Of a stretch of DNA of 21,010 bases, positions 13,852 through 20,973 are shown piece after piece; position 1 is the stretch's first letter, and each line of letters starts with the position of its first letter. The DNA comes from CAIPVR01 sp049316905 (GTDB lineage Bacteria > Actinomycetota > Acidimicrobiia > Acidimicrobiales > Microtrichaceae), in NCBI GenBank assembly GCA_049316905.1, contig JBMOJH010000057.1, positions 1 to 21,010 on the forward strand, written 5' to 3'. The notes under the pieces are model-generated. The model saw only the letters and a list, made by a program, of their open reading frames with translations. It was not told where the DNA came from and searched no databases. The translations under genes and the position numbers were made by a program.

Positions 13852-14999
13852 GCGCCACCGGCCCGACCGGCACCGACCGGCAGTTCTCGGGGATCCGCGT
13901 GGTGGTCGTCGCCCACGGCCCGCCGGTCAAGGGCGGGATCACCACGGTCGCCATGGACCTCGTGGAGGACCCCCAGCTGAACGCGGAGTTCGAGGTCCTG
14001 TTCCTCAACACCTCGCAGAACGATGCGCACCGCGGCTCCTTCGGCGTCGCCAACGTGCGGCGTGCCCTCGCCGACGCCGTCGGCACGTTCCGCCTCGCCC
14101 GCCGGGGCGCCGTGGTGCACACCCACTCGGTGCAGGACCCGTGGCTGGTGGCGTGGCGGCAGGTGGCCATCGCGGCGGCGGCCCGTCTGCGCGGCGCGCG
14201 GGTGCTGCTGCACAACCACAACCAGCCGCCCTACATGGAGCTGCCCGGCGAGTACCGGGTCGGCCGGCTCAACGCGCTGGCGTTCCGGGTGCTCGACCGG
14301 CTCTGCGCGGCCGACATCCTGATCGCGGCCGCGGGCGAGCCGAACCTGCGGCCCTACCTGCCGACCATCGACCTCCCGGTCATCGCCAACTCGGTGGTGG
14401 TCGACGCGGTGGAGCCCACCACGGCCGACCACGACCCGCCGGTGGTGCTGTTCATCGGCGAGCTCCTCGAGCGCAAGGGTGTGATCGACCTCCTCGACGC
14501 GGTCGACCAGCTCGAGGCCCGCGGCGCCCCGGCGTTCGAGCTGAGGATCATCGGCGACGACCGCCCCGGTCTCGACCCGCTCAAGGACGAGGTGGTGGCC
14601 GAGGTGCGCCGCCGCGGCCGGGGCGACACGCTCACCGGGCCGCTCAGCCGGGCCGAGGTGTACCGGAACCTGTCGGAGGCCGACCTCTACGTGTTCCCGA
14701 CCTACACCGAGGGCCAGCCCTTCACGGTGATCGAGTCGCTCGCCGCGGGCGTGCCGATCGTGGCCACCGACATCCAGGCCATCACCAACATGGTGGACGA
14801 CCCGACCAACGGTCGGCTGGTCCCGGTGCGTGACCCGGCCGCGCTCGCGGACGCGATGGAGGCGTTGCTGCGCGACCCGGAGGAGCGCCGCAGGATCTCC
14901 GGGGCCAACCGCGACCTGGCCCGCGAGCGGTTCGACCGGTCGGTCTTCCGGGAGCGCGTGGCCGAGTTGTACCGCCGCCACGGCCGCCCCCGCCGCTGA
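13848..14999 (+). CDS. Glycosyltransferase family 4 protein
   Basis: GT4 enzymes transfer sugars from activated donors with retention, as peripheral cytoplasmic membrane proteins. The 383-aa product has the GT-B layout. The N-terminal acceptor domain begins IRVVVVAHGPPVKGGITTVAMDL (glycine-rich loop near 29-31), and VVLFIGELLERKGVIDLLDAVDQ opens the donor domain. YRNLSEADLYVFPTYTEGQPFTVIESLAAGVPIVATD holds the E-x7-E motif (E288, E296). The C-terminal AEL.RRH helix is typical. The start is the GTG at 13848 in the overlap with the acyltransferase stop. No other polysaccharide genes adjoin, so the product (exopolysaccharide, glycolipid or small glycoside) is unknown. Confidence 0.93.
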   Translation: MSATGPTGTDRQFSGIRVVVVAHGPPVKGGITTVAMDLVEDPQLNAEFEVLFLNTSQNDAHRGSFGVANVRRALADAVGTFRLARRGAVVHTHSVQDPWLVAWRQVAIAAAARLRGARVLLHNHNQPPYMELPGEYRVGRLNALAFRVLDRLCAADILIAAAGEPNLRPYLPTIDLPVIANSVVVDAVEPTTADHDPPVVLFIGELLERKGVIDLLDAVDQLEARGAPAFELRIIGDDRPGLDPLKDEVVAEVRRRGRGDTLTGPLSRAEVYRNLSEADLYVFPTYTEGQPFTVIESLAAGVPIVATDIQAITNMVDDPTNGRLVPVRDPAALADAMEALLRDPEERRRISGANRDLARERFDRSVFRERVAELYRRHGRPRR

Positions 15000-15024
15000 G
15001 CCCGCCGATGCCGGGCCAGCCCGG

Positions 15025-15522
15025 TCAGGCCGTGCGTTCGACCCGCAGGTCGCCCGGGGTGGAGCCCTCGATCAGGTAGGCGAAGGCCCGACCGCCGGCC
15101 CAGCGTTGCTCCAGCCACTCGAGCAGCGGCTCGCGCACCCAGGGGTGGGTGCCCGCGAGCAGCTCCGCGCAGCGCAGCGGGTCCACCCACTCGGCCTCCA
15201 CCACGATGCCGTCCGGATCGTCGCCCACCGACAGCGTGCCGACCACCTCCACCGCCAGGTGGACCTCCACCCGCAGGTTCCACCCGAGGCCCGGCGCGAC
15301 CGCGTCGATCGTGTAGAGCGGACCCGACCACGTGAGGACCTCGAGGCCGGTCTCCTCGCGCACCTCGCGCGAGAGTCCGGCCACCACACCCTCGTCGCCG
15401 TCGATGACCCCGCCCGGCGGCGTCCAGTCGGAGGTGCCGTTGCGGCGGAGGTTGCGGACCATGAGCACCCCGGTGCCAGGGCCCTCGATCACCGCGCCGC
15501 CGACCGTCCAGTCCCGCACCAC
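15025..15522 (-). CDS. Nudix hydrolase
   Basis: This 165-aa protein carries a perfect Nudix box at about 38-60: GVIDGDE, seven residues, then REVREETGL. The first strands read WTVGGAVIEGPGTGVLMVRN, and WTPPGGVIDGDE is the common form in MutT-like and ADP-ribose pyrophosphatase-like proteins. The GTG start at 15522 has GGGAGGA just upstream with correct spacing. It lies 23 bases after the cupredoxin stop and is probably co-transcribed with it. It is not closely similar to the Nudix protein at 3947. The substrate cannot be assigned. Confidence 0.92.
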   Translation of the reverse strand: MVRDWTVGGAVIEGPGTGVLMVRNLRRNGTSDWTPPGGVIDGDEGVVAGLSREVREETGLEVLTWSGPLYTIDAVAPGLGWNLRVEVHLAVEVVGTLSVGDDPDGIVVEAEWVDPLRCAELLAGTHPWVREPLLEWLEQRWAGGRAFAYLIEGSTPGDLRVERTA

Positions 15523-15545
15523 GTGTCCTCCCGCCGGTGACGTCC

Positions 15546-15989
15546 CTAGCGCTCGACCACGATGCGCCCGGCCATGCCGCGGGTCGCGGCGCCGTGGAGC
15601 GTGCAGTAGTAGGCGTACGTGCCCGGCGAGCTGAGCGTGATCGTCCCGGAGTCGCCGGGGGCGAACTTCTCGGTGGGGATCGGGCTGAAGGCACCCTGCT
15701 CGACCGGCACCACGTTGTGGGGGTTCCGGCCGGCGTTGGTGAACGTGATGGTGGTCCCCTTCGACACCGTGACGTACTGCGGGTCGAAGTTGTTGTCGAC
15801 CGCCTCGACCGTCACGGCCTTCTTGCCGGTCTCGTCCACGAAGTCCTTGGCCGGGACCTTCGGGAGGCCGTCGTCACCGCCGGACGAGGACGACGAGGAG
15901 GAACCGCCACCGCACGCCACGGCCAGCGTGGCCACGACGACGAGGAGCAGGGCGGGGGCGGCACGGCGGGAACGGTGGGCGCGGCGCAT
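15546..15989 (-). CDS. Cupredoxin (plastocyanin/halocyanin-like) lipoprotein
   Basis: This 147-aa exported lipoprotein has an N-terminal signal peptide (basic MRRAHRSRRA, hydrophobic core) ending in the lipobox LAVAC with C26 as the lipidated residue. A Gly/Ser linker follows. The type 1 copper site is complete: H91 in RNPHNVVP, C129 and H132 in YYCTLHG, and M139 in GMAGRI. It should carry electrons outside the cytoplasmic membrane; the partner is not encoded nearby. The ATG at 15989 is used because TAGCGT ends eight bases upstream of it. A start at 16028 would put the promoter inside the gene and prefix the signal peptide with a needless stretch. Confidence 0.93.
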   Translation of the reverse strand: MRRAHRSRRAAPALLLVVVATLAVACGGGSSSSSSSGGDDGLPKVPAKDFVDETGKKAVTVEAVDNNFDPQYVTVSKGTTITFTNAGRNPHNVVPVEQGAFSPIPTEKFAPGDSGTITLSSPGTYAYYCTLHGAATRGMAGRIVVER

Positions 15990-15997
15990 CGAGGGCG

Positions 15998-16003
15998 ACG
16001 CTA
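15998..16003 (-). promoter_or_regulatory. Candidate leaderless -10 element for the cupredoxin gene
   Basis: TAGCGT on the minus strand (16003-15998), then eight bases and the ATG at 15989. TTGCCG at 16028-16023 might serve as a -35, but the 19-base spacing is long. It sits in the 43-base gap after the HTH gene. Confidence 0.5.
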
Positions 16004-16032
16004 CCGGGCCGCGGCGGCCCCGCGGCAACCCG

Positions 16033-16755
16033 TCAGCCGTTGCGGACGGTCTCGGGACCGGGGGTCCCGTCGGCGTTGCGTTCCTGGACGAGGGCGTCGC
16101 CGATGCGGGCGGCCGGCAGCTCGCCGGCCACGGCCGGGGTGTCGCTGCCGCGCACGGGGGCGGCGTTGCTGCGCTCGCCCGGGATCATGACCAGCGGCCC
16201 GCAGGCGGTGGTGGTGACGAGCACGCCGACCGCGGGCACGAGGACCCGACCACGGAGCAGGCGCAGGCGCTTGCGCACCGGTTCGGGCCGCACCTCCATC
16301 AGCTCGCCCAGGCGGTCCTCCACGTCCGCCGCCTCCATCCCGAGGGCGTCGGCGAGGACCACCACGTCGTCGAGACGGAGCGGCACGGTGGTGCCCGGGC
16401 TCACGTCGCGCATGGCGAACACCAGCGCCAGGTAGCGGGACAGGACGTCGTCGATCTCGGCCTCGGAGGCCAGCTCGACCTTGCCACCGCCGGCCACGAT
16501 CACCCCTTCGTCGAGGTCGATGACCAGCTCGCCGCGGGCCGGGACCATCGTCGAGGTCTCGATGCCGTACAGGTCGGCGATGGCCTCCAGCTCCTCGTCG
16601 GTGACCTCGCGGCGCGCGAGCTCCACGTCGAGCAGGTCGTCCACACCGAGGAGGCCGTCGAGGGCGGCCGAGGCCTCCTCCAACGTGAGGCCGTGGTCGA
16701 GGCGGGCGCCCGAGAGCAGGCGACCGAGACGACGTGGGGGAACGAGCAGGTCCAT
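16033..16755 (-). CDS. XRE-type HTH protein with C-proximal membrane segment
   Basis: The 240-aa product has an N-terminal helix-turn-helix-like domain (residues about 9-67: LGRLLSGARLDHGLTLEEAS, then ELARREVTDEELEAIADLYG). This resembles XRE/Cro-type domains with an acidic helix pattern. A middle region (75-165) has alternating acidic helices and a RYLALVFAMRDV stretch. A basic patch RKRLRLLRGR precedes one TM helix at 171-192, and about 48 polar residues follow outside. A DNA-binding head on a membrane tail recalls RodZ or membrane-bound regulators, but the middle region differs from both as far as I can see. The ATG at 16755 has GGGGG upstream. The cysteine at 185 lies inside the TM segment and is not a lipobox at an N-terminus. 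Confidence 0.8.
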   Translation of the reverse strand: MDLLVPPRRLGRLLSGARLDHGLTLEEASAALDGLLGVDDLLDVELARREVTDEELEAIADLYGIETSTMVPARGELVIDLDEGVIVAGGGKVELASEAEIDDVLSRYLALVFAMRDVSPGTTVPLRLDDVVVLADALGMEAADVEDRLGELMEVRPEPVRKRLRLLRGRVLVPAVGVLVTTTACGPLVMIPGERSNAAPVRGSDTPAVAGELPAARIGDALVQERNADGTPGPETVRNG

Positions 16756-16846
16756 GCACCCCCATCGGGCCGCCCCCGGGCGCGCTTGAGGATTCGGGCG
16801 GCCCTCCGGGGGTGCCACCCGCCACGGGCCCCGGTTCGGGGCGGCG

Positions 16847-16852
16847 TAACCT
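16847..16852 (+). promoter_or_regulatory. Candidate leaderless -10 element for the 16861 operon
   Basis: TAACCT ends eight bases before the ATG at 16861, with no Shine-Dalgarno. It could drive the whole membrane protein, phosphatase, regulator, kinase and lipoprotein series. Confidence 0.5.
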
Positions 16853-16860
16853 GAGTGGCG

Positions 16861-17172
16861 ATGACCTCGCACGACTCGCCCGCCGGCCCGGACTCCGCGC
16901 TGCCGTCGGTCACGGCCCGGGTGCTCGCCTTCCTGTCGGTGCTCGTGGGCGGCGCCGCCGGCGGCTTCATCGGCTATGCGTTCGCCACCCTCGGCGACTA
17001 CAGCGGCGCGGCCGTGGGGATCCTGTTGCTGGCGGGTGCGCTCATGGGTGCGGGCGGGGTGGCCGTGGTGGCCGTCCTCACGCTGCGGGCCCTCGGCGAG
17101 TGGACCACGATCCGGGACGACCCCGACGCCGTCAGCCGGGTGGCGGCCGCCCGCGCGGCCCGGAAGTCCTGA
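16861..17172 (+). CDS. Small two-TM membrane protein
   Basis: This 103-aa protein has a polar N-terminus and two Gly/Ala-rich hydrophobic helices (about 20-43 and 50-76). Its cytoplasmic tail reads RALGEWTTIRDDPDAVSRVAAARAARKS. I do not recognise a family. The ATG at 16861 is preferred over a GTG six bases upstream because of the -10 spacing. It is the first gene of the plus-strand series; the phosphatase gene starts 23 bases later. Confidence 0.75.
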   Translation: MTSHDSPAGPDSALPSVTARVLAFLSVLVGGAAGGFIGYAFATLGDYSGAAVGILLLAGALMGAGGVAVVAVLTLRALGEWTTIRDDPDAVSRVAAARAARKS

Positions 17173-17195
17173 GCCCGGCCGGGCAGCGCGCTCCC

Positions 17196-18005
17196 GTGGA
17201 CGACGCCACCACCCGACTCGCCGCGGAGCTCCTCGCCGTGGCCGACGAGGCCGCCGCGGTGGCCGTCGAGCGGATCCACACCTCGCGCCCCGCGTCGTTC
17301 GCCATCGACACGAAGTCCACGGCGACCGACCACGTGACCGAGATGGACCGCGCCTCGGAGGCGCTGATCCGCGAGGTGATCGGCCGGCACCGGCCCCACG
17401 ACACCGTGGTGGGCGAGGAGGCCGGCGAGGCAGCGGGCTCGAGCGGCGTCACCTGGTGGGTGGACCCGATCGACGGGACCACGAACTACGTCTACGACCA
17501 CCCGGGCTACGCGGTGTCGGTGGCCGCCGCGCTCGACGGCGTGACCGTCGCCGCGGTCGTGGCCGATCCGACCCATGCCCGCACCTACCGCGCCACCCTC
17601 GGCGGCGGGGCCACGTGCGACGGCCGGCCGCTGCACCTCTCCCCCGCCCCGCCGCTGGCGCAGGCCCTCGTGGCCACCGGGTTCAGCTACGACCCGGTCC
17701 GCCGCGGGGAGCAGGGCCGCGCGGTCGCCGAGCTGCTCCCCCGCATCCGCGACATCCGTCGGGTGGGCGCCGCCGCACTGGACCTGTGCTCCGTGGCGGC
17801 CGGTCGGGTGGACGCCTACTTCGAGACCGGGCTGTCCATGTGGGACCTCGCCGGCGGGGCGCTCGTGGCCGCCGAGGCCGGCGCCCGGCTCGGAGCCCTC
17901 GACGGCGGCCCGCTCCGGCCCGACTCGGTGCTCGCCACCCACCCCGACCTGTTCGGGCCGCTGCAGGAGCTACTGGCCTCGGTCGGCGCCGCGGATGGGC
18001 GATGA
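17196..18005 (+). CDS. Inositol-monophosphatase family protein
   Basis: The family hydrolyses sugar or inositol monophosphates (inositol-1-P, histidinol-P, fructose-1,6-bisP) with Mg2+. The 269-aa product has the complete metal site: GEEAGE with E74/E75, WWVDPIDGTTNYVYDHP with D90, I92 carbonyl and D93, and MWDLAGGALVAAEAG with D217. KSTATDHVTEMDRASE near residues 40-55 is the usual KxxxDxVTxxD segment. The GTG start at 17196 lacks a clear ribosome binding site. The stop is seven bases before the response regulator start, so the genes are linked. Inositol phosphatase activity would fit actinobacterial phosphatidylinositol or mycothiol-type metabolism, but histidinol-phosphatase is an alternative. 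Confidence 0.93.
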   Translation: MDDATTRLAAELLAVADEAAAVAVERIHTSRPASFAIDTKSTATDHVTEMDRASEALIREVIGRHRPHDTVVGEEAGEAAGSSGVTWWVDPIDGTTNYVYDHPGYAVSVAAALDGVTVAAVVADPTHARTYRATLGGGATCDGRPLHLSPAPPLAQALVATGFSYDPVRRGEQGRAVAELLPRIRDIRRVGAAALDLCSVAAGRVDAYFETGLSMWDLAGGALVAAEAGARLGALDGGPLRPDSVLATHPDLFGPLQELLASVGAADGR

Positions 18006-18012
18006 TGGGGCC

Positions 18013-18693
18013 GTGGGAACCCGCATCCTGACCGTCGAGGACGACGAACGCATCCGCACCACCGTGAAGCTCGCCCTCGAGGACGAGGGCTGGGAGGTCG
18101 AGGAGGCCGACACCGGGGAGGACGCCATCACCCGGTTCTCCGCCGCACCTTCCGACGTGGTGCTCATCGACATCATGCTGCCGGGCATCGACGGCTTCGA
18201 GGTGTGCCGGTCGATCCGCCGCCAGAGCGACGTGCCCATCATCATGGTGACGGCCCGGGCCGACACCCACGACGTGGTGGCCGGGCTCGAGGCCGGGGCC
18301 GACGACTACCTCACGAAGCCGTTCGTGCCCAAGGAGCTCTCGGCCCGGATCCGGGCCATGCTGCGGCGGGCCCGCCCGACGATGCCCGGGAACCCACGGC
18401 TGCGCTTCGGCGACCTCGAGGTGGTGCCCCAGGAGGGCGTGGTCACCCGTGACGGCCAGCCCGTCCACCTCACGAAGACCGAGTTCCGGCTCCTCGTCGA
18501 GCTGGCCAACCATCCGGGCACGGTGTTCTCCCGCGAGGACCTGCTCGAGAAGGTCTGGGGCCACGGGGTCTTCGGTGACGGTCGCCTCGTCGACGTCCAC
18601 GTACGGCGCCTGCGCACCAAGGTCGAGTCCGACCCGGCCAACCCGCGCCACGTGGTCACCGTGCGCGGGCTCGGCTACAAGCTCCAGCCCTGA
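18013..18693 (+). CDS. mtrA: OmpR-family response regulator (MtrA-like)
   Basis: The 226-aa DNA-binding regulator has a receiver domain (1-118). It carries D10/D11 (VEDDE), phospho-acceptor D53 (LIDIMLPGIDGFE), T80 (IMVTAR) and K102 (LTKPFVPKELSARI). A winged-helix domain follows (about 128-226: LTKTEFRLLVELANHPGTVF, VDVHVRRLRTKVE, VRGLGYKL). The length is typical. The GTG start at 18013 has GATGGGG just upstream. The MtrA call rests on the gene order regulator-kinase-GerMN lipoprotein, as in mtrA-mtrB-lpqB of other actinobacteria, where it controls wall and cell-cycle genes. Sequence alone could also suggest PrrA/RegX-type regulators. Confidence 0.93.
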   Translation: MGTRILTVEDDERIRTTVKLALEDEGWEVEEADTGEDAITRFSAAPSDVVLIDIMLPGIDGFEVCRSIRRQSDVPIIMVTARADTHDVVAGLEAGADDYLTKPFVPKELSARIRAMLRRARPTMPGNPRLRFGDLEVVPQEGVVTRDGQPVHLTKTEFRLLVELANHPGTVFSREDLLEKVWGHGVFGDGRLVDVHVRRLRTKVESDPANPRHVVTVRGLGYKLQP

Positions 18694-18703
18694 GCCCCCG
18701 CCC

Positions 18704-20305
18704 GTGAGCACCGACGCCACCGAGGAGGCGCCCCGCCTGCACTGGCGCGGCGCCCAGATCGGCCTCCGGGCCCGCATCGCGGTGGCCGTGGCGCTCGTGA
18801 CGCTGGTGCTCTCGGTGGTGCTGTCGCTCGTCACCCTCACGGTCACCCGCCGGACGCTGATCGACCAGCGGGAGGAGTCGGTGAGCCGCCGGACGCTCGC
18901 GAACGCCCAGACCGTGCAGGGCGCCCTCGCCGTGGACAGCACCGGCGACCTGCAGACGGTGCTCAGCTCCCTGGCCGATGCCAGCAAGCCGTCGCTCATC
19001 ATCGACCCGGGCACGCCGCGGTCGGTGACCGTGAGCCTCGATCCGAGCTTCGGCGTGGAGGCCCTCCCCCGCCTCCTCAAGGACCGCGTGGTCGAGCAGA
19101 ACGCCTCCGGCATCATGCGGTTCCAGGGGAACGGCCAACCCCTGGTGGCCGTGGGCGTGCCACTCGCGGACCGACAGGCCGCGTACTTCGAGATCTACCG
19201 CCTCGACGACATCGACAAGGGCCTGCGGACCCTCGGCATCACGCTGCTGGTGGCCACCGCACTCACCACCATCGCCGCGGCGGCGCTCGGCTACTGGGCG
19301 AGCCGTTACACCTTGCGCCCGATCACCCGCATCGGCGAGGCGGCCGAGTCGGTCGCCCTCGGCCAGCTCGACACCCGGATCGACTACGCGGACTACGCCC
19401 ACGACCACGACCTCGCCCCGCTCGTGGCGAACTTCAACGAGATGGTCTCCGCCCTCGAGGAGCGGATCGACCGCGACGCCCGTTTCGCGAGCGACGTGAG
19501 CCATGAGCTCCGATCGCCGCTCACCACGCTCAACGCGGGCCTGCAGGTGCTCGACAACAACCGGGAGGACATGCCCGAGCGCGCCCAGCAGGCGCTCGAC
19601 CTGTTGTCCGCAGATGTGGAGCGCTTCACCCAGCTGGTGGAGGACCTCCTCGAGATCTCGCGCTTCGACGCCGGCGCCGTTCGCCTGGAGCTCGACGACG
19701 TGGCCCTGGTGCCGCTCGTGACGAGCACGGTGCGCAACCTGGGCTTCGGCGACGTGGAGGTGGAGTCCGACCCGGAGCTCGCCCACACCGTGCTCGCGTG
19801 CGACAAGCGACGGGTGGTGCGGATCCTGGCCAACTACCTGAACAACGCCGAGAAGTACGCGGACGGGCCCACCGGGGTGTTCGTGGAGCGCCACGACCCC
19901 GATCCCGACAACCCCTTCGACGAGACCACCGTGCGGATCGGCGTGGAGGACGCCGGGCCCGGCGTGCCGGAGGCCGAGCGAACCCGCATCTTCGACCGGT
20001 TCAACCGCGGCGACCAGGGCGGCAGCCGCGGTGCCGACATCGGCGTGGGCCTGGGCCTCGCCCTCGCCGCGGAGCACGCCCGCCTCCAGGGCGGACGGGT
20101 GTGGGTGGAGGACCGCCACGACGGCGGCCAGGGTGCCCGCTTCGTGGTGGAGCTCCCGCTCCTCGGTCCCGACGACGAGGAGGCCGAGGAGGACCTCTCG
20201 GCCGCCACACCCGAGGCGGCCAGTGCCCTGACGCTCACCGGCGAACACCGGGCCCTCACGCCCGAGGATCTCGCTGGCGGACTCACGCCGGAGGAGCTGC
20301 GGTGA
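18704..20305 (+). CDS. mtrB: Sensor histidine kinase (MtrB-like)
   Basis: The 533-aa membrane kinase has TM1 (about 25-47), an extracytoplasmic sensor region of about 130 residues (48-175), TM2 (about 176-199) and HAMP (about 198-251). The dimerisation domain carries phospho-acceptor H267 in FASDVSHELRSPLTTL. The ATPase domain has the N box (ILANYLNNAEKYA), G1 (GVEDAGPGVPEAE), F box (IFDRFNRGD) and G2 (DIGVGLGLALAAEHARLQGG). An acidic tail of about 45 residues after the kinase core (DDEEAEEDLSAATPEAA onward) is unusual but low-complexity. The GTG start at 18704 lies 10 bases after the regulator stop with no evident Shine-Dalgarno, so reinitiation is possible. It should phosphorylate the MtrA-like regulator. 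Confidence 0.94.
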   Translation: MSTDATEEAPRLHWRGAQIGLRARIAVAVALVTLVLSVVLSLVTLTVTRRTLIDQREESVSRRTLANAQTVQGALAVDSTGDLQTVLSSLADASKPSLIIDPGTPRSVTVSLDPSFGVEALPRLLKDRVVEQNASGIMRFQGNGQPLVAVGVPLADRQAAYFEIYRLDDIDKGLRTLGITLLVATALTTIAAAALGYWASRYTLRPITRIGEAAESVALGQLDTRIDYADYAHDHDLAPLVANFNEMVSALEERIDRDARFASDVSHELRSPLTTLNAGLQVLDNNREDMPERAQQALDLLSADVERFTQLVEDLLEISRFDAGAVRLELDDVALVPLVTSTVRNLGFGDVEVESDPELAHTVLACDKRRVVRILANYLNNAEKYADGPTGVFVERHDPDPDNPFDETTVRIGVEDAGPGVPEAERTRIFDRFNRGDQGGSRGADIGVGLGLALAAEHARLQGGRVWVEDRHDGGQGARFVVELPLLGPDDEEAEEDLSAATPEAASALTLTGEHRALTPEDLAGGLTPEELR

Positions 20306-20973
20306 GGCCCGACGGTCGACCGGCCGGCCGGCGCCCCGTCGCGGTGCTCGCCACCCTGGTCGCCACCGCGCTCGCGGCCACGGTGCTCGCCGCCTGCGGG
20401 ATCGCCAGCGACGACTCGCCCCGCGCGCTCACGGTCAGCACCACGACCACCCAGCCGTCGGCCACCCCCACGAGCGGGGGCACCGCGGCGGTCCTCTACT
20501 ACGTGGCGGGCAAGTCGCTGGTGCCGCTCAGCCGGAGCCTCGCCGACCGGCGCCCCGGCACCGTCCTGAACGCGTTGCTGGAGCCGCCGGGCGACGCCGA
20601 GACGGCGCGGGGCCTGACCACCTCCATCCCGAACGGCACCGAGTTGCGGGGCCTCACCACCGACGGCGACATCCTCGAGGTGGACCTCAGCTCCGACTTC
20701 GAGAACGTGGCGGGCCCCGGCCGCCAGCAGGCGATCGGCCAGATGGTGATGACCGCCACCGAGTTCCCCGAGATCCGCCGCGTCCGCTTCCGCGTCGGGG
20801 GCAAGCCGGTCCAGGTCACCTCGCTCACGCGCGGCGACACCTCCGTGGTGACCGAGTGCGACTTCGCCGAGCTCCTCCCCACCGCCGAGCAGGCCCGCGA
20901 GCTCGACCTCGATCCCGCGGTGAACCAGCGCCTGGCCCAACGGCGGGCGGACGTAGAACGACGGTGTGCCTGA
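20302..20973 (+). CDS. GerMN-domain lipoprotein (short LpqB-like)
   Basis: This 223-aa exported lipoprotein has an Arg-rich N-terminus and a hydrophobic segment ending in the lipobox LAAC (C32). A Thr/Ser-rich linker follows, then a GerMN domain at about 62-172: VLYYVAGKSLVPLSR, TVLNALLEPP, IPNGTELRGL, LEVDLSSDFENVAGPGR, IGQMVMTATEFPEIRRVRF. LpqB of other actinobacteria has GerMN plus a long C-terminal propeller region (about 580 aa in all). Here the protein ends soon after GerMN, so it lacks the propeller. The GTG start at 20302 overlaps the kinase stop as GTGA, with GGAGGAG eight bases before. LpqB modulates MtrB in mycobacteria, which I extend here by inference. The last codons lie in a tandem repeat, so the C-terminus is less certain. 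Confidence 0.88.
   Translation: MRPDGRPAGRRPVAVLATLVATALAATVLAACGIASDDSPRALTVSTTTTQPSATPTSGGTAAVLYYVAGKSLVPLSRSLADRRPGTVLNALLEPPGDAETARGLTTSIPNGTELRGLTTDGDILEVDLSSDFENVAGPGRQQAIGQMVMTATEFPEIRRVRFRVGGKPVQVTSLTRGDTSVVTECDFAELLPTAEQARELDLDPAVNQRLAQRRADVERRCA

Noticed and set aside
16033..16755. Reading the HTH protein as a lipoprotein because of a TTTAC motif
   Set aside because: The Cys is at residue 185 inside a C-proximal TM helix, not at the end of an N-terminal signal peptide.
18656..20248. 530-aa minus-strand open frame
   Set aside because: Antisense shadow of the histidine kinase; composition is typical of a reverse-complement frame in high-GC DNA.
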